A DNA stretch of 64,000 nucleotides. It comes from an uncultured Bacteroidales bacterium. GTDB taxonomy: Bacteria > Bacteroidota > Bacteroidia > Bacteroidales > WCHB1-69. Shown here in pieces: positions 18,201 through 24,621 of the stretch. The stretch lies in assembly GCA_946407715.1 (NCBI GenBank), contig CAMJPH010000003.1, positions 9,980 through 73,979 of the forward strand. Direction: 5' to 3'. The notes under the pieces are model-generated. The model saw nothing but the letters and a program-made list of their open reading frames with translations, searched no databases and was not told where the DNA came from. The position numbers and the translations under genes were made by a program. Every line of letters begins with the position of its first letter. Position 1 is the stretch's first letter.

Positions 18201-19512
18201 TCACCGTGTTGGCCGTGAGCGAGATGGTGTGGACATCAGGCTGGATTTCGAACGCCCCCAAGTCAACAATCCCATCGCAAGGGATGCGCTTGCCGTCCGC
18301 TATGTCTGTGGGGAGGGTCATGTACTGGTTGTCCCCGACGTTGGCAGCGAGGGAGGAGTCGGACAGCTGGAAGTCGAGCGTGTCGTTCACGAACACGCCG
18401 CTCGTGTCTATGGTCAGGTTGTGGGTTCCGGCAACAAGGCTGTCCACATTCAACATTCCGTCTAAATTCAGGATGGAGATGTTGTTGTGGAGTTGCAGCG
18501 TGCCATTACCAATTTGGTGTATGGCAAACAAAGTGGAGTGTGCCGAGTCACGGGTCTCGAAAGCACCCATATCGACCGCCTCTCCCATAATGCGTTTCTC
18601 TTGCTTCAGGTCGTACAGGTGGGCGGCGTGGCTGTTGTCGCCGGCATTGATGGCGGGTGAAGATGTCGCCAATGTGAAGTCTTTGTATTCTTGCTTGAAC
18701 ACAGGAGCCGATGCCGACAGCAGATTGAGTGAATCCATGTCAGGCACATTCACATGCTGCTCGTTCGGGTCGTTGTTGATGATGATGTTATTGTACAAGG
18801 CCAATGTTCCACCGATTGTTTGGTGAACCACGTAGAGTACCCCGTGCTCGTCGTCGGGGTATTCAAACGCACCCAAATCAACGGTTTCCTCCATCACACG
18901 CGGCCGTCCTTTCAAGTCTGTCGTCTGCGATGATTGTTCGTTGTCGCCGACGTTGATGACCGGGGCATTTTGGGCGAGGCTGAAATCCAGCCTCTCGTCT
19001 GCGAATACATTCGTGGAGTTTGTGGTGTAGTTGTGGTCGCCGGAAACCAGCTCGCTGACATTCGGCAGGTTTTCAAAGTTGTTGATAATGATGTTGTTGT
19101 ACAAGGTCAGCGCACCGCCTGGGGTCTTGTGAACAATGCCGATCCCCGAATGCTCAGTGTCTAATCCCTCGAATGCACCATAGTCGATGGCACTTTCCAT
19201 CACGCGGGGCATTCCGGCCATGTCGCTTGTCAAGGGATTCAAACCGGTGACGCCGATATTTCTGGCCGGGGACTGTGCCGCCAGCCGGAAGTCGAGTGCG
19301 AAGTCCGCGAAAACCTTGTAGGAGTTGGTGGTGAGGTTCTGGGAGGTGGGGACGTTGATGCAGGTGTCTTCGTTGCAGATGATGATGTTGTTGGTGACGG
19401 TCAACGAGCCGCCGTCCACGACATGCACGGTGAAATGCTCCTGGGCGCGCACGCAGATGCAGACGCCCAGACACGCGGCCAACAGAAGAAAAACAGATCG
19501 TTTATTCATCAT
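12295..19512 (-). CDS. Giant T9SS-secreted surface protein with 15 tandem 49-residue repeats
   Basis: A 2405-residue secreted protein of unknown role, probably adhesive or structural. In order: signal peptide (residues 1-23); about five choice-of-anchor-type beta-helix segments ending in DLGAFE or similar (40-430); an IgGFc-binding-like domain (about 510-920, with YASNFEDFTYDVTNILPVPAL); a PKD domain (about 950-1010, VVWNFGDSSS); further Ig-like segments; 15 repeats of roughly 49 residues (1402-2142, core CESFVWHGTTYTQSGTYTYP then DTLHLTINY), with repeats 4 and 5 divergent; and a C-terminal T9SS type A sorting domain (ALYNVNGKLL, then SSGVYFLKI, then KLLKL). Each repeat has two conserved Cys. 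It lies 24 bases after the FISUMP gene and is probably cotranscribed. Assembly collapse of the repeats is possible. Confidence 0.85.
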   Translation of the reverse strand: MMNKRSVFLLLAACLGVCICVRAQEHFTVHVVDGGSLTVTNNIIICNEDTCINVPTSQNLTTNSYKVFADFALDFRLAAQSPARNIGVTGLNPLTSDMAGMPRVMESAIDYGAFEGLDTEHSGIGIVHKTPGGALTLYNNIIINNFENLPNVSELVSGDHNYTTNSTNVFADERLDFSLAQNAPVINVGDNEQSSQTTDLKGRPRVMEETVDLGAFEYPDDEHGVLYVVHQTIGGTLALYNNIIINNDPNEQHVNVPDMDSLNLLSASAPVFKQEYKDFTLATSSPAINAGDNSHAAHLYDLKQEKRIMGEAVDMGAFETRDSAHSTLFAIHQIGNGTLQLHNNISILNLDGMLNVDSLVAGTHNLTIDTSGVFVNDTLDFQLSDSSLAANVGDNQYMTLPTDIADGKRIPCDGIVDLGAFEIQPDVHTISLTANTVSNDNCSGNITILTASGGETYQWSHSNETTGSVTVNPLVQTCYTVTATWGGNCPWIDSATICIDPTDVVENSQGSPSTSGRQFWVSFMRNYKNPPQLSLLVSSQTDCSGTVSNPNTGWNTSFQVSANQTTLIAIPNSQAYCNTPGEVTNYGLFVTATDDISLYASNFEDFTYDVTNILPVPALSNEYITQSYTPMMNTEFLIVATADSTTVEIIPSQNTSDSRPAYAPYTVTLNQGQTYLVLSEHGGVTGDLSGSRVRSTDPLKPIAVFSGNVCANIPVGYTWCDHIVEQAFGTQLWGRRFVITNTLGMPYDRVKVTAAMDNTIITKDGNYLTTLQANNSYEFQIDTANPVCFLETSNACATYLYIPGGLPNVNDDYRGDPSMVWISPVEQRIQEITFSTFNTPNITQHCVNVVIPTSPDAAITLDGVSILNQFQPVPSNPMFAYARLFIPHGTHTLASSHGLVAHVYGTGHCESYAYSVGSKAEVLSQQLYVNHILSTELENNNFCAYEEITFDASVNYPCDSVVWNFGDSSSNQQGMHLTHLYTSAGTHTVSMTVFMTDEYGVHCSTIYAQLIIHEGYNIIYTDTVCQGEHYTLHGFDYVADTIGLVTVTRNVEIPGVDCDSSYVLELLVLQQVFPFYDTICAGNDYHGYGFDLLSPEQGSYLLTNTTNRMPCDSITELHLLVTPNINDMYGIHGQENICVGGTYDYFIDTLSGLSDIIWTVPDGAFIWSGQGTEQVTVYFSENVEEGLITLTGTNSCGNASFSLAVHPQPVYYIQITDTVCGVGQPYHGYGFDIDSVQKEYTVFIHQYVSQTCCDSTVTLTLLVVDVPEITIVADKDVQCEGETVTLTSCCLQGNLFWYDTLSGTAPLFDWNTGDTTESTVVTLDATATYQLTVSNTYGCLIEADTTIFVAPIYNISDTLNLCSEQLPYTYYDTLFAAGSVSGQYTWHRQSYFGCDSVVTLNLTINYGTHNVQTETACESYVWHETTYTESGTYTYPYVNSNGCTSVDTLHLTVNYGTHNVENETACESFVWHGTTYTQSGTYTYPYTNANGCASVDTLHLTINYGTHNVQTETVCESFVWHGTTYTQSGIYTYPYTNGNGCASVDTLKLTINNPVHQSNTVTAYNSFVWTNGTGETYTTSGDYFYSHNDANGCTQVDTLHLTVYYSSFHDFSDVACESYEWDGTIYTQSGDYTRQYVDIHGADSIVSLHLTVYYGTHNVQTETVCESFVWHGTTYTQSGTYTYPYTNDNGCPSMDTLYLTVNYGTHNAETETACESFVWHETTYTQSGTYTYPYINSYGCASMDTLHLTINYGTHNVLTETACESFVWHGTTYTQSGTYTYPYTNANGCASVDTLHLTINYGTHNVQTETVCENFVWHGTTYTQSGIYTYPYTNDNGCPSMDTLHLTVNYGTHNAETETACESFVWHETTYTQSGTYTYPYINSYGCASMDTLHLTINYGTHNVQTETACESFVWNGTTYTQSGTYTYPYTNANGCASVDTLHLTINYGTYNVQTETVCESFVWHGTTYTQSGTYTYPYTNGNGCPSVDTLHLTVNYGTHNVVIENACESFVWHETTYTESGTYTYPYINSNGCASADTLLLTINHGTHNVQTETACESFVWHGTTYTQSGTYTYPYTNANGCASVDTLHLTINYGTYNVQTETVCENFVWHGTTYTQSGTYTYLYTNGNGCPSVDTLHLTVVEKPELSTIQGDTLICRNQFATYRYNISDNNYHYNWFWNNLLLAENTPSVTLHELNSGFSLLTMQVIDYQNICLAETSLPVTVSEHFAPDTTIVRRKVNSNILVCKQVYSEHGDVHYRWGYTNRHTLEEFTLDGDHNYNQFTFGIDTLSYYYWVETYITYEDDQSCANRSYYGNDYLTSTESFDSDIVEAYITGDEIVIFINASSPNEIDAALYNVNGKLLLSRTYNFTDVVSDVLHVSVSSGVYFLKITIGNRLHTFKLLKL
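13085..15305 (-). repeat. 147-bp tandem coding repeats with a 441-bp higher-order period
   Basis: Fifteen units of 147 bases encode the 49-residue repeats of the giant protein. The outer units cycle through three types, recognised by ETTCESFVWHETT, HGTT with NANGCAS, and HGTT with NGNGCPS or NDNGCPS. The same text therefore returns every 441 bases (for example near 13192, 13631, 14072 and 14512). This points to recent duplication of three-unit blocks. Confidence 0.85.
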
Positions 19513-19536
19513 AGTATGGATGTTGGGTCATGTTGA

Positions 19537-20844
19537 CTAATCCTTGAGACATCTGACGGAATAGTAATTACTCTTTGAGACTGTCTCTTTCTTAAATTCT
19601 CTATCATTATATTTTAAGGAGTAAATATAAGCATAGTTGGAGTCATCTGATGTCGATCTACTCCAGAATGAGGCACTTTGGTGGGTCTGGTTGCCTTGAG
19701 AATTTGAAGAAATATATCCGGCAGGATATGCATTAAAGCCTGAGCTGTTGTTGTTGGATTGTTGATAACCAACATAACAAGAAGAGCTATACGAATTCCA
19801 ACCCGAGGTTGATGCGAGCGATTTTGCTATATAATTCCAGTTGTTATTGCAAAGATAGGCACTGCGGACACACATATAACCTTTCAATATATTCCATTCG
19901 GAAGAACTTGGAACGTGCCATCCATTAGGACAGATACCTTGATTACCTTGTGCAGTACTGTCACCCGCGCGTATTAACACATCCCAGGAATAATATAAAC
20001 CGTAAATGGTGCGATCTAACTCCTGCATGTGATAATAACCATGGAATGTGGTTCCGTCGGCGTAGTGGGTGGTGCGGAGGTTTTCTGCCATCCAGCACTG
20101 GGAGCCGATCTGCACGGCGCGATAGACGTTGCCGTCGTAGTCGGTGACAGTGCTGCATTCCAAAGAGCCGTTGCGGGTGATGGTGTTGTTAATGAGGGAG
20201 CCGCTCTCGCCGGAAACAGCAGCTCCGTTGTCGGCGCGGCAGGCAGTGACCACGCAGTTGATGAGGGTGCCGTCGTTGCGGACGTAGGCGCCGCCGCCCT
20301 CCGCGTTGGTGTCGTCAGGTTCCGTCGCGACACACTCTTTGATGACGCAGTAGCGCACCGTGCCCCCGTCGATGAGCACTCCGCCGCCGAGGGTGGTTGT
20401 AAAGCCGTTGCGCACCACGCAGCCGTCGAGGATGCCGGCCACTGTGGCGATGCGGTGAGTGCCGGCACCGGTGATGATGGTGCAGTACATCGTGTCAGTC
20501 CAGTGGACGTTCGTGCCCGGCAGCCGACGAAGACTGGTGTCGGTCCCTGTGGCATCAAGCCGGTAGCCACCCATGACAGTCACCCCGGCGGGTACGGTGA
20601 ACTCCGCTGTGGTTGCATAGTTGCCAGCCTTCACGAAGACAGTTCCGTTTGCACCGGCAGCGGAAATTCCTGCCACAATTGTTTTTTTAGCAGTTTCCCA
20701 AGACTGGCCGTTTCCGTTGTCGTCAGCCGCCGCTGCCGACACATATACATTGGTTTGCGCTTGTAAAGGACTTGTGACAGTGATAACGATTGTTGCCAGA
20801 ACCACAAGGGCTATTCTCATTCCAATAAGTCTGCTTTTCTTCAT
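19537..20844 (-). CDS. Secreted beta-helix plus FISUMP-domain protein
   Basis: 435 residues of unknown function, exported. A signal peptide (about residues 1-30, ending SPLQAQ) leads into a choice-of-anchor/right-handed beta-helix region (YVSAAAADDNGNGQSWETAKKTI; GAGTHRIATVAGILDG; GGGAYVRNDGTLINCVV). Residues about 230-435 form a FISUMP domain (Fibrobacter succinogenes major paralogous domain): TDYDGNVYRAVQIGSQCWMAENL, then GICPNGWHVPSSSEW, and ending SNYYSVRCLKD. No sorting domain follows, so its anchoring is unclear. The first half resembles the N-terminus of the giant protein downstream, and the genes are 24 bases apart, so the pair likely shares one transcript and perhaps a surface complex. 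Confidence 0.82.
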   Translation of the reverse strand: MKKSRLIGMRIALVVLATIVITVTSPLQAQTNVYVSAAAADDNGNGQSWETAKKTIVAGISAAGANGTVFVKAGNYATTAEFTVPAGVTVMGGYRLDATGTDTSLRRLPGTNVHWTDTMYCTIITGAGTHRIATVAGILDGCVVRNGFTTTLGGGVLIDGGTVRYCVIKECVATEPDDTNAEGGGAYVRNDGTLINCVVTACRADNGAAVSGESGSLINNTITRNGSLECSTVTDYDGNVYRAVQIGSQCWMAENLRTTHYADGTTFHGYYHMQELDRTIYGLYYSWDVLIRAGDSTAQGNQGICPNGWHVPSSSEWNILKGYMCVRSAYLCNNNWNYIAKSLASTSGWNSYSSSCYVGYQQSNNNSSGFNAYPAGYISSNSQGNQTHQSASFWSRSTSDDSNYAYIYSLKYNDREFKKETVSKSNYYSVRCLKD

Positions 20845-20947
20845 AATGCTTACATTAATTTTTGTTATAAATTTGACGGCTCAAAGACTTGCTTTTTTTA
20901 TAAATGAAACCGTTTTCCCATCCCATTCAAGGAAATGAAAATCGTGG

Positions 20948-20955
20948 CAAAGATA
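20948..20955 (-). promoter_or_regulatory. -7 promoter element for the FISUMP / giant-protein pair
   Basis: The minus strand reads TATCTTTG, 104 bases upstream of the FISUMP start, in the 288-base gap shared with the divergent gdhA. Confidence 0.6.
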
Positions 20956-21075
20956 CAATTTAAATAGAAATAAAGATCTGGCAGAAAAAAATTATTGTAA
21001 TAGGGAACAGAAAATCCTAAAAAAAATATTTTTGAAAAAAATCTATTGTTAGTGTTTTATGTTACATAAATTTTA

Positions 21076-21083
21076 TACTTTTG
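21076..21083 (+). promoter_or_regulatory. -7 promoter element for gdhA
   Basis: TACTTTTG matches TAnnTTTG, 50 bases upstream of the ATG. No good -33 TTTG is seen at the expected distance. Confidence 0.65.
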
Positions 21084-21132
21084 CACCCGAATTTCCAAAT
21101 TAAAAAAACACCAAATTAAATTAAAAAACAGT

Positions 21133-22476
21133 ATGGATCTTCAAAAATTAATCAAACAAACTGAAGAAAAGAATCCGGGCCAACCTTTGTACAACCAGGC
21201 CGTTAGAGAAGTCCTCGAAACCATTTGCGATTTCGTGAACGAACACCCCAAATACGATCAATACAAGATCGTTGAGCGTTTGCTCGAACCCGAAAGAATC
21301 GTCAAATTCAAAGTCACTTGGGTTGACGACAAGGGCGAAATCCAGGTCAACAGAGGCTACCGTGTTCAACACAACATGGCTATCGGTCCCTACAAAGGCG
21401 GTTTGCGTTTCCACCCGACCGTGACGGAAGACACCATGAAGTTCCTTGCTTTCGAGCAGACCTTCAAAAACTCCCTGACCACTCTGCCTATGGGCGGCGG
21501 TAAGGGCGGTTCCGATTTCGATCCTAAGGGCAAATCCGAGGGTGAGGTGATGCGTTTCTGCCAGTCCTTCATGACTGAGCTGCAGAAATACATCGGACCT
21601 GACACCGACGTTCCCGCTGGCGACATCGGCGTTGGTGGCCGTGAGATCGGCTTCATGTATGGCCAATACAAGAGACTCCGTGGCGAACACGTCGGCGTGC
21701 TCACCGGCAAGGGTCTTGAGTGGGGCGGCTCTCTGATCCGTCCTGAGGCTACCGGTTACGGTGCTGTCTATTTCCTGGAAGGCATGTTGGACGCTAAGAA
21801 AGACACCCTGAAGGGCAAACGCTGCATCATCTCCGGTTTCGGTAATGTGGCTTGGGGTACCGCTCTCAAACTCGCTGAGCTGGGCGCTAACCTGGTCGCT
21901 ATCTCCGGTCCTGATGGCTACATCATCGATGAGGAAGGCATCAGCACTCCTGAGAAGATCGAATACATGAACGAGCTGAACGCTACCCGTAACAACGTGG
22001 TTGCTCCGTTCGCAGAGAAATTCGCTTCCGCGAAGTTCTTCCCGGGTAAGAAAGTTTGGGAAGTTCCTTGTGAAATCGCCATGACCTGCGCTATCCAGAA
22101 CGAGCTCAACGGTGACGACGCCAAGAAGCTGATCGCCAACAACGTGAAATACGTTGTCGAGGTCTCCAACATGGGTTGCACGGCTGACGCTGTTGCTGAA
22201 CTGCAAAAGGCTGGTATCTCCTTCGCTCCTGGTAAAGCTGCCAACGCCGGTGGTGTGGCTACCTCTGGTCTCGAAATGACCCAGAACGCCGCTCACCTGG
22301 GCTGGACCGCTGCTGAAGTCGATGCAAAACTGCACGGCATCATGAACAGCATTCACCAGAACTGCGTGAAATACGGTACCGAGGCCAACGGCTACATCAA
22401 CTATGTGAAGGGCGCTAACATCGCCGGCTTCATCAAAGTTGCTGACGCCATGATTGCTCAAGGCATCGCTTACTAA
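21133..22476 (+). CDS. gdhA: NADP-type glutamate dehydrogenase
   Basis: Reversibly aminates 2-oxoglutarate to glutamate; the main ammonia-assimilation route in this phylum. The 447 residues have the length of the hexameric enzyme. Visible are the substrate motif GPYKGGLRFHPTV near 85, PMGGGKGGSDFDPKGKS near 120 with the catalytic Lys, the DIGVGGREIGFMYGQY segment, and the nucleotide-binding GFGNVAWG near 240. Codon use is strongly biased (GCT, GGC, AAC, CTG), as expected for a highly expressed gene; this bias also leaves a stop-free frame on the opposite strand. Promoter and terminator mark a single-gene unit. Confidence 0.97.
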   Translation: MDLQKLIKQTEEKNPGQPLYNQAVREVLETICDFVNEHPKYDQYKIVERLLEPERIVKFKVTWVDDKGEIQVNRGYRVQHNMAIGPYKGGLRFHPTVTEDTMKFLAFEQTFKNSLTTLPMGGGKGGSDFDPKGKSEGEVMRFCQSFMTELQKYIGPDTDVPAGDIGVGGREIGFMYGQYKRLRGEHVGVLTGKGLEWGGSLIRPEATGYGAVYFLEGMLDAKKDTLKGKRCIISGFGNVAWGTALKLAELGANLVAISGPDGYIIDEEGISTPEKIEYMNELNATRNNVVAPFAEKFASAKFFPGKKVWEVPCEIAMTCAIQNELNGDDAKKLIANNVKYVVEVSNMGCTADAVAELQKAGISFAPGKAANAGGVATSGLEMTQNAAHLGWTAAEVDAKLHGIMNSIHQNCVKYGTEANGYINYVKGANIAGFIKVADAMIAQGIAY

Positions 22477-22492
22477 TCGTAAGTTTGTTTGC

Positions 22493-22531
22493 AAAAAAAA
22501 GGGGGAATCCGTGCGGGTTCCTCTTTTTTTT
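22493..22531 (+). terminator. Rho-independent terminator of gdhA
   Basis: An imperfect stem (AAAAGGGGGAATCC with GGGTTCCTCTTTT, including G-U pairs) around GTGC is followed by eight T residues, 17 bases after the stop. Confidence 0.75.
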
Positions 22532-22654
22532 GTTCGCTTGCGTGAAAGTTATGTCTTATGCCAGCGTGTCTCATGGTTAGTAAAAACCGTTTGATGCGGA
22601 TTGTCTGAGTGTGGTGTATAAAATTAACACTGTATTTCGTACATAAAAAAAATG

Positions 22655-22662
22655 TATTTTTG
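22655..22662 (+). promoter_or_regulatory. -7 promoter element for dnaX
   Basis: TATTTTTG matches TAnnTTTG, 34 bases upstream of the dnaX ATG at 22696. Confidence 0.65.
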
Positions 22663-22695
22663 CAGGTTGTAACATTTGCGAAAAAGAAAGCTATT

Positions 22696-23826
22696 ATGGA
22701 TAATTTCATCGTTTCAGCCAGAAAATACAGACCATCGACGTTCAACTCCGTGGTGGGGCAGGAGAATATAACCTCGACGCTCAAGAACGCCATCAAGAAC
22801 AACCAGGTGGCGCAAGCGTTTCTCTTCTGCGGTCCGCGTGGGGTGGGGAAGACCACTTGTGCGCGCATCTTCGCCAAAGCCTTGAACTGCATGCATCTGA
22901 CGGACGATTTCGAACCCTGTAACGAGTGCGACTCCTGCATGGCTTTCAACAATTCGGCATCGTTCAACGTTTTTGAGCTGGATGCTGCCTCGAACAACTC
23001 CGTTGAGGGTATTCGCGAACTGGTCGATCAGGTGCGGATCCCGCCGCAAGGCGCGAAATATAAGGTCTATATCATCGATGAGGTTCACATGCTTTCGGGC
23101 GCGGCTTTCAACGCTTTCCTGAAGACGTTGGAGGAACCCCCTGCATACGCTAAGTTCATTTTGGCCACAACCGAGAAACACAAAATTCTCCCGACAATTC
23201 TTTCCCGTTGCCAAGTGTATGATTTCAAACGGATTAACGACAACGACATTGTGCGACACTTGCAGTTTGTGTCGCAACAGGAGGGAGTGACGGCGGAAGA
23301 GGATGCTCTGCGCGTGGTTGCTGCCAAGGCTGACGGCGCATTGCGTGACGCTCTTTCCATCTTCGACCAGTTAGTCAGCTTTTCGGGTAAAAATATCACC
23401 TATAAAGAGACAATCCAGAACCTGAATGTTTTGGATGTGGACAACTATTTTCAGGTGATGGACATTGTGCTGAGCGAAGATGTTTCGGGTGCATTGTTGC
23501 TTTTGGATGATATTCTGGCGAAAGGATTTGACGCACAGAACTTTATTTCCGGTCTTGCCACACATATCCGGAATCTGCTGCTCGCACAGAATCCTGGCAC
23601 TGTGCAGCTGCTCCAGATGTCCGACGCTATCAAGCAAAAACTGCAGGTGCAGGCGCAGAAAGCGGATCGGATGCTGCTCACCCGAGCCTTGGAATTAGCC
23701 AACCAGTGTGATTTCAACTATAAAATGTCGAACAACAAGCGGCTTTCGGTGGAGTTGTGCATGATGCAGATCAATGCCAACTACGTTTATATGCGGCACC
23801 GTGCGAGGCAATCGCAGGAGCGATAA
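22696..23826 (+). CDS. dnaX: DNA polymerase III gamma/tau, ATPase part (first frame of split dnaX)
   Basis: Clamp-loader ATPase. The 376 residues from ATG 22696 (MDNFIVSARKYRP) hold the AAA+ core: Walker A GPRGVGKTTCARIFAKAL near 38, a zinc module with four Cys (CMHLTDDFEPCNECDSC), Walker B YIIDEVHML, and the sensor motif TEKHKILPTILSRC. The clamp-loader collar domain (domain III) follows. The frame closes at TAA 23824-23826, just after the collar, where Bacteroidota DnaX proteins normally continue through a proline-rich linker into a C-terminal domain. That domain is found downstream in the +1 frame. The product is gamma-like unless ribosomes shift. Confidence 0.93.
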   Translation: MDNFIVSARKYRPSTFNSVVGQENITSTLKNAIKNNQVAQAFLFCGPRGVGKTTCARIFAKALNCMHLTDDFEPCNECDSCMAFNNSASFNVFELDAASNNSVEGIRELVDQVRIPPQGAKYKVYIIDEVHMLSGAAFNAFLKTLEEPPAYAKFILATTEKHKILPTILSRCQVYDFKRINDNDIVRHLQFVSQQEGVTAEEDALRVVAAKADGALRDALSIFDQLVSFSGKNITYKETIQNLNVLDVDNYFQVMDIVLSEDVSGALLLLDDILAKGFDAQNFISGLATHIRNLLLAQNPGTVQLLQMSDAIKQKLQVQAQKADRMLLTRALELANQCDFNYKMSNNKRLSVELCMMQINANYVYMRHRARQSQER

Positions 23827-24526
23827 CATCCCGGAAGGCGCAGGCGGTTCCGCCGAAGGCAATACCCCCGAAAGGCGTATGGTCTCAGAACCCCAAATCT
23901 CCACTCAGGGCTTGCAGTTTGCCGGGTTCACTCCCATCAAGCCGCTGCCATCTATCAAGGAGGTGGTGGCTCAGACGCTCACCCTGACACAACAACCCGC
24001 GACACCCGTATCGGTCGGGAATACCGAGGCGGCAGAAACGGTCAATGCGGATGTTGAACAAGCAGTCCCTCCGGCAGAATCAGAAGAGAGGAACTCGACA
24101 CAGCCGCAGGCGGAGGAACAGCCGGAACGGCAGGAGACGGTTTCCGAACCTGTCTCCGAAGCACAGCAGGAAAAGAAAGAGGATTTCGCCGAATGTTGGA
24201 AACAGATGGTGGATTCCATCTTTCAAAAGAAGCCGGCGTTCTATCATCAACTGTATGACTACTTGCCTGTTTATGAGCATGATGTCATCAGTGTGGATGT
24301 GGAGAACGATTTTCAGAAGAACCAGCTTGAAATGAGCAAACGTGCGATGCTGGAATATTGGCGTAACCATTTCCAACTGAATGTTGATGAAATAGAGTTT
24401 GTGATCCATGAGCACGAGAGGAAAAAGGTGATTTACACGAGCGAAGACAAAGTGGAGAATATGCTGGAACAGAATCCTGCTTTGAAAGATTTCTTGCAAG
24501 TTTTGAATTTCAGGATAAAAGATTAG
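23765..24526 (+). CDS. dnaX: DnaX C-terminal (tau-specific) part in the +1 frame
   Basis: The frame opens at 23765 (after TGA 23762-23764) and overlaps the first dnaX frame by about 60 bases. Residues from about 23826 onward form a Pro/Glu/Gln-rich linker, then a compact domain (DFAECWKQMVDSIF, HDVISVDVENDFQKNQ, YTSEDKVENMLEQNPALK) that I recognise as the usual C-terminus of Bacteroidota DnaX. No A-AAA-AAG slippery heptamer is present in the overlap, and the shift needed is +1. Possible readings: a genuine indel, an assembly error, a programmed +1 shift near CGA-TAA, or independent initiation at ATG 23879, which has AAAGG six bases upstream. Coordinates give the open frame, not a proven start. 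Confidence 0.75.
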   Translation, partial: CRSMPTTFICGTVRGNRRSDNIPEGAGGSAEGNTPERRMVSEPQISTQGLQFAGFTPIKPLPSIKEVVAQTLTLTQQPATPVSVGNTEAAETVNADVEQAVPPAESEERNSTQPQAEEQPERQETVSEPVSEAQQEKKEDFAECWKQMVDSIFQKKPAFYHQLYDYLPVYEHDVISVDVENDFQKNQLEMSKRAMLEYWRNHFQLNVDEIEFVIHEHERKKVIYTSEDKVENMLEQNPALKDFLQVLNFRIKD

Positions 24527-24601
24527 ACGTGAGACGTATGACGTGGGACGTGTGACTTTGAACCTTGACCTTTGAACTTCTGAAACTTGAAACCTGAATG
24601 T
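24524..24601. repeat. Heptad array starting in the dnaX stop codon, GACGTGA word
   Basis: The stop TAG is the first unit boundary. Units gacgtga, gacgtat, gacgtgg, gacgtgt, gactttg, aaccttg, acctttg, aacttct, gaaactt, gaaacct drift gradually while keeping a 7-base step up to the next gene. Confidence 0.75.
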
Positions 24602-24621
24602 ATTGAATAAAAACTTAGAAT

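Noticed and set aside
21148..22494. Full-length stop-free frame (448 codons) on the strand opposite gdhA
   Set aside because: It mirrors gdhA base for base and is explained by its strong codon bias; the translation has no domain, and no promoter word was found. Opposite-strand frames over gdh genes are a known artefact.
22609..22695. N-terminal extension of dnaX
   Set aside because: It runs across the promoter word at 22655, and family proteins start at MDNFIVSARKYRP-like sequence.
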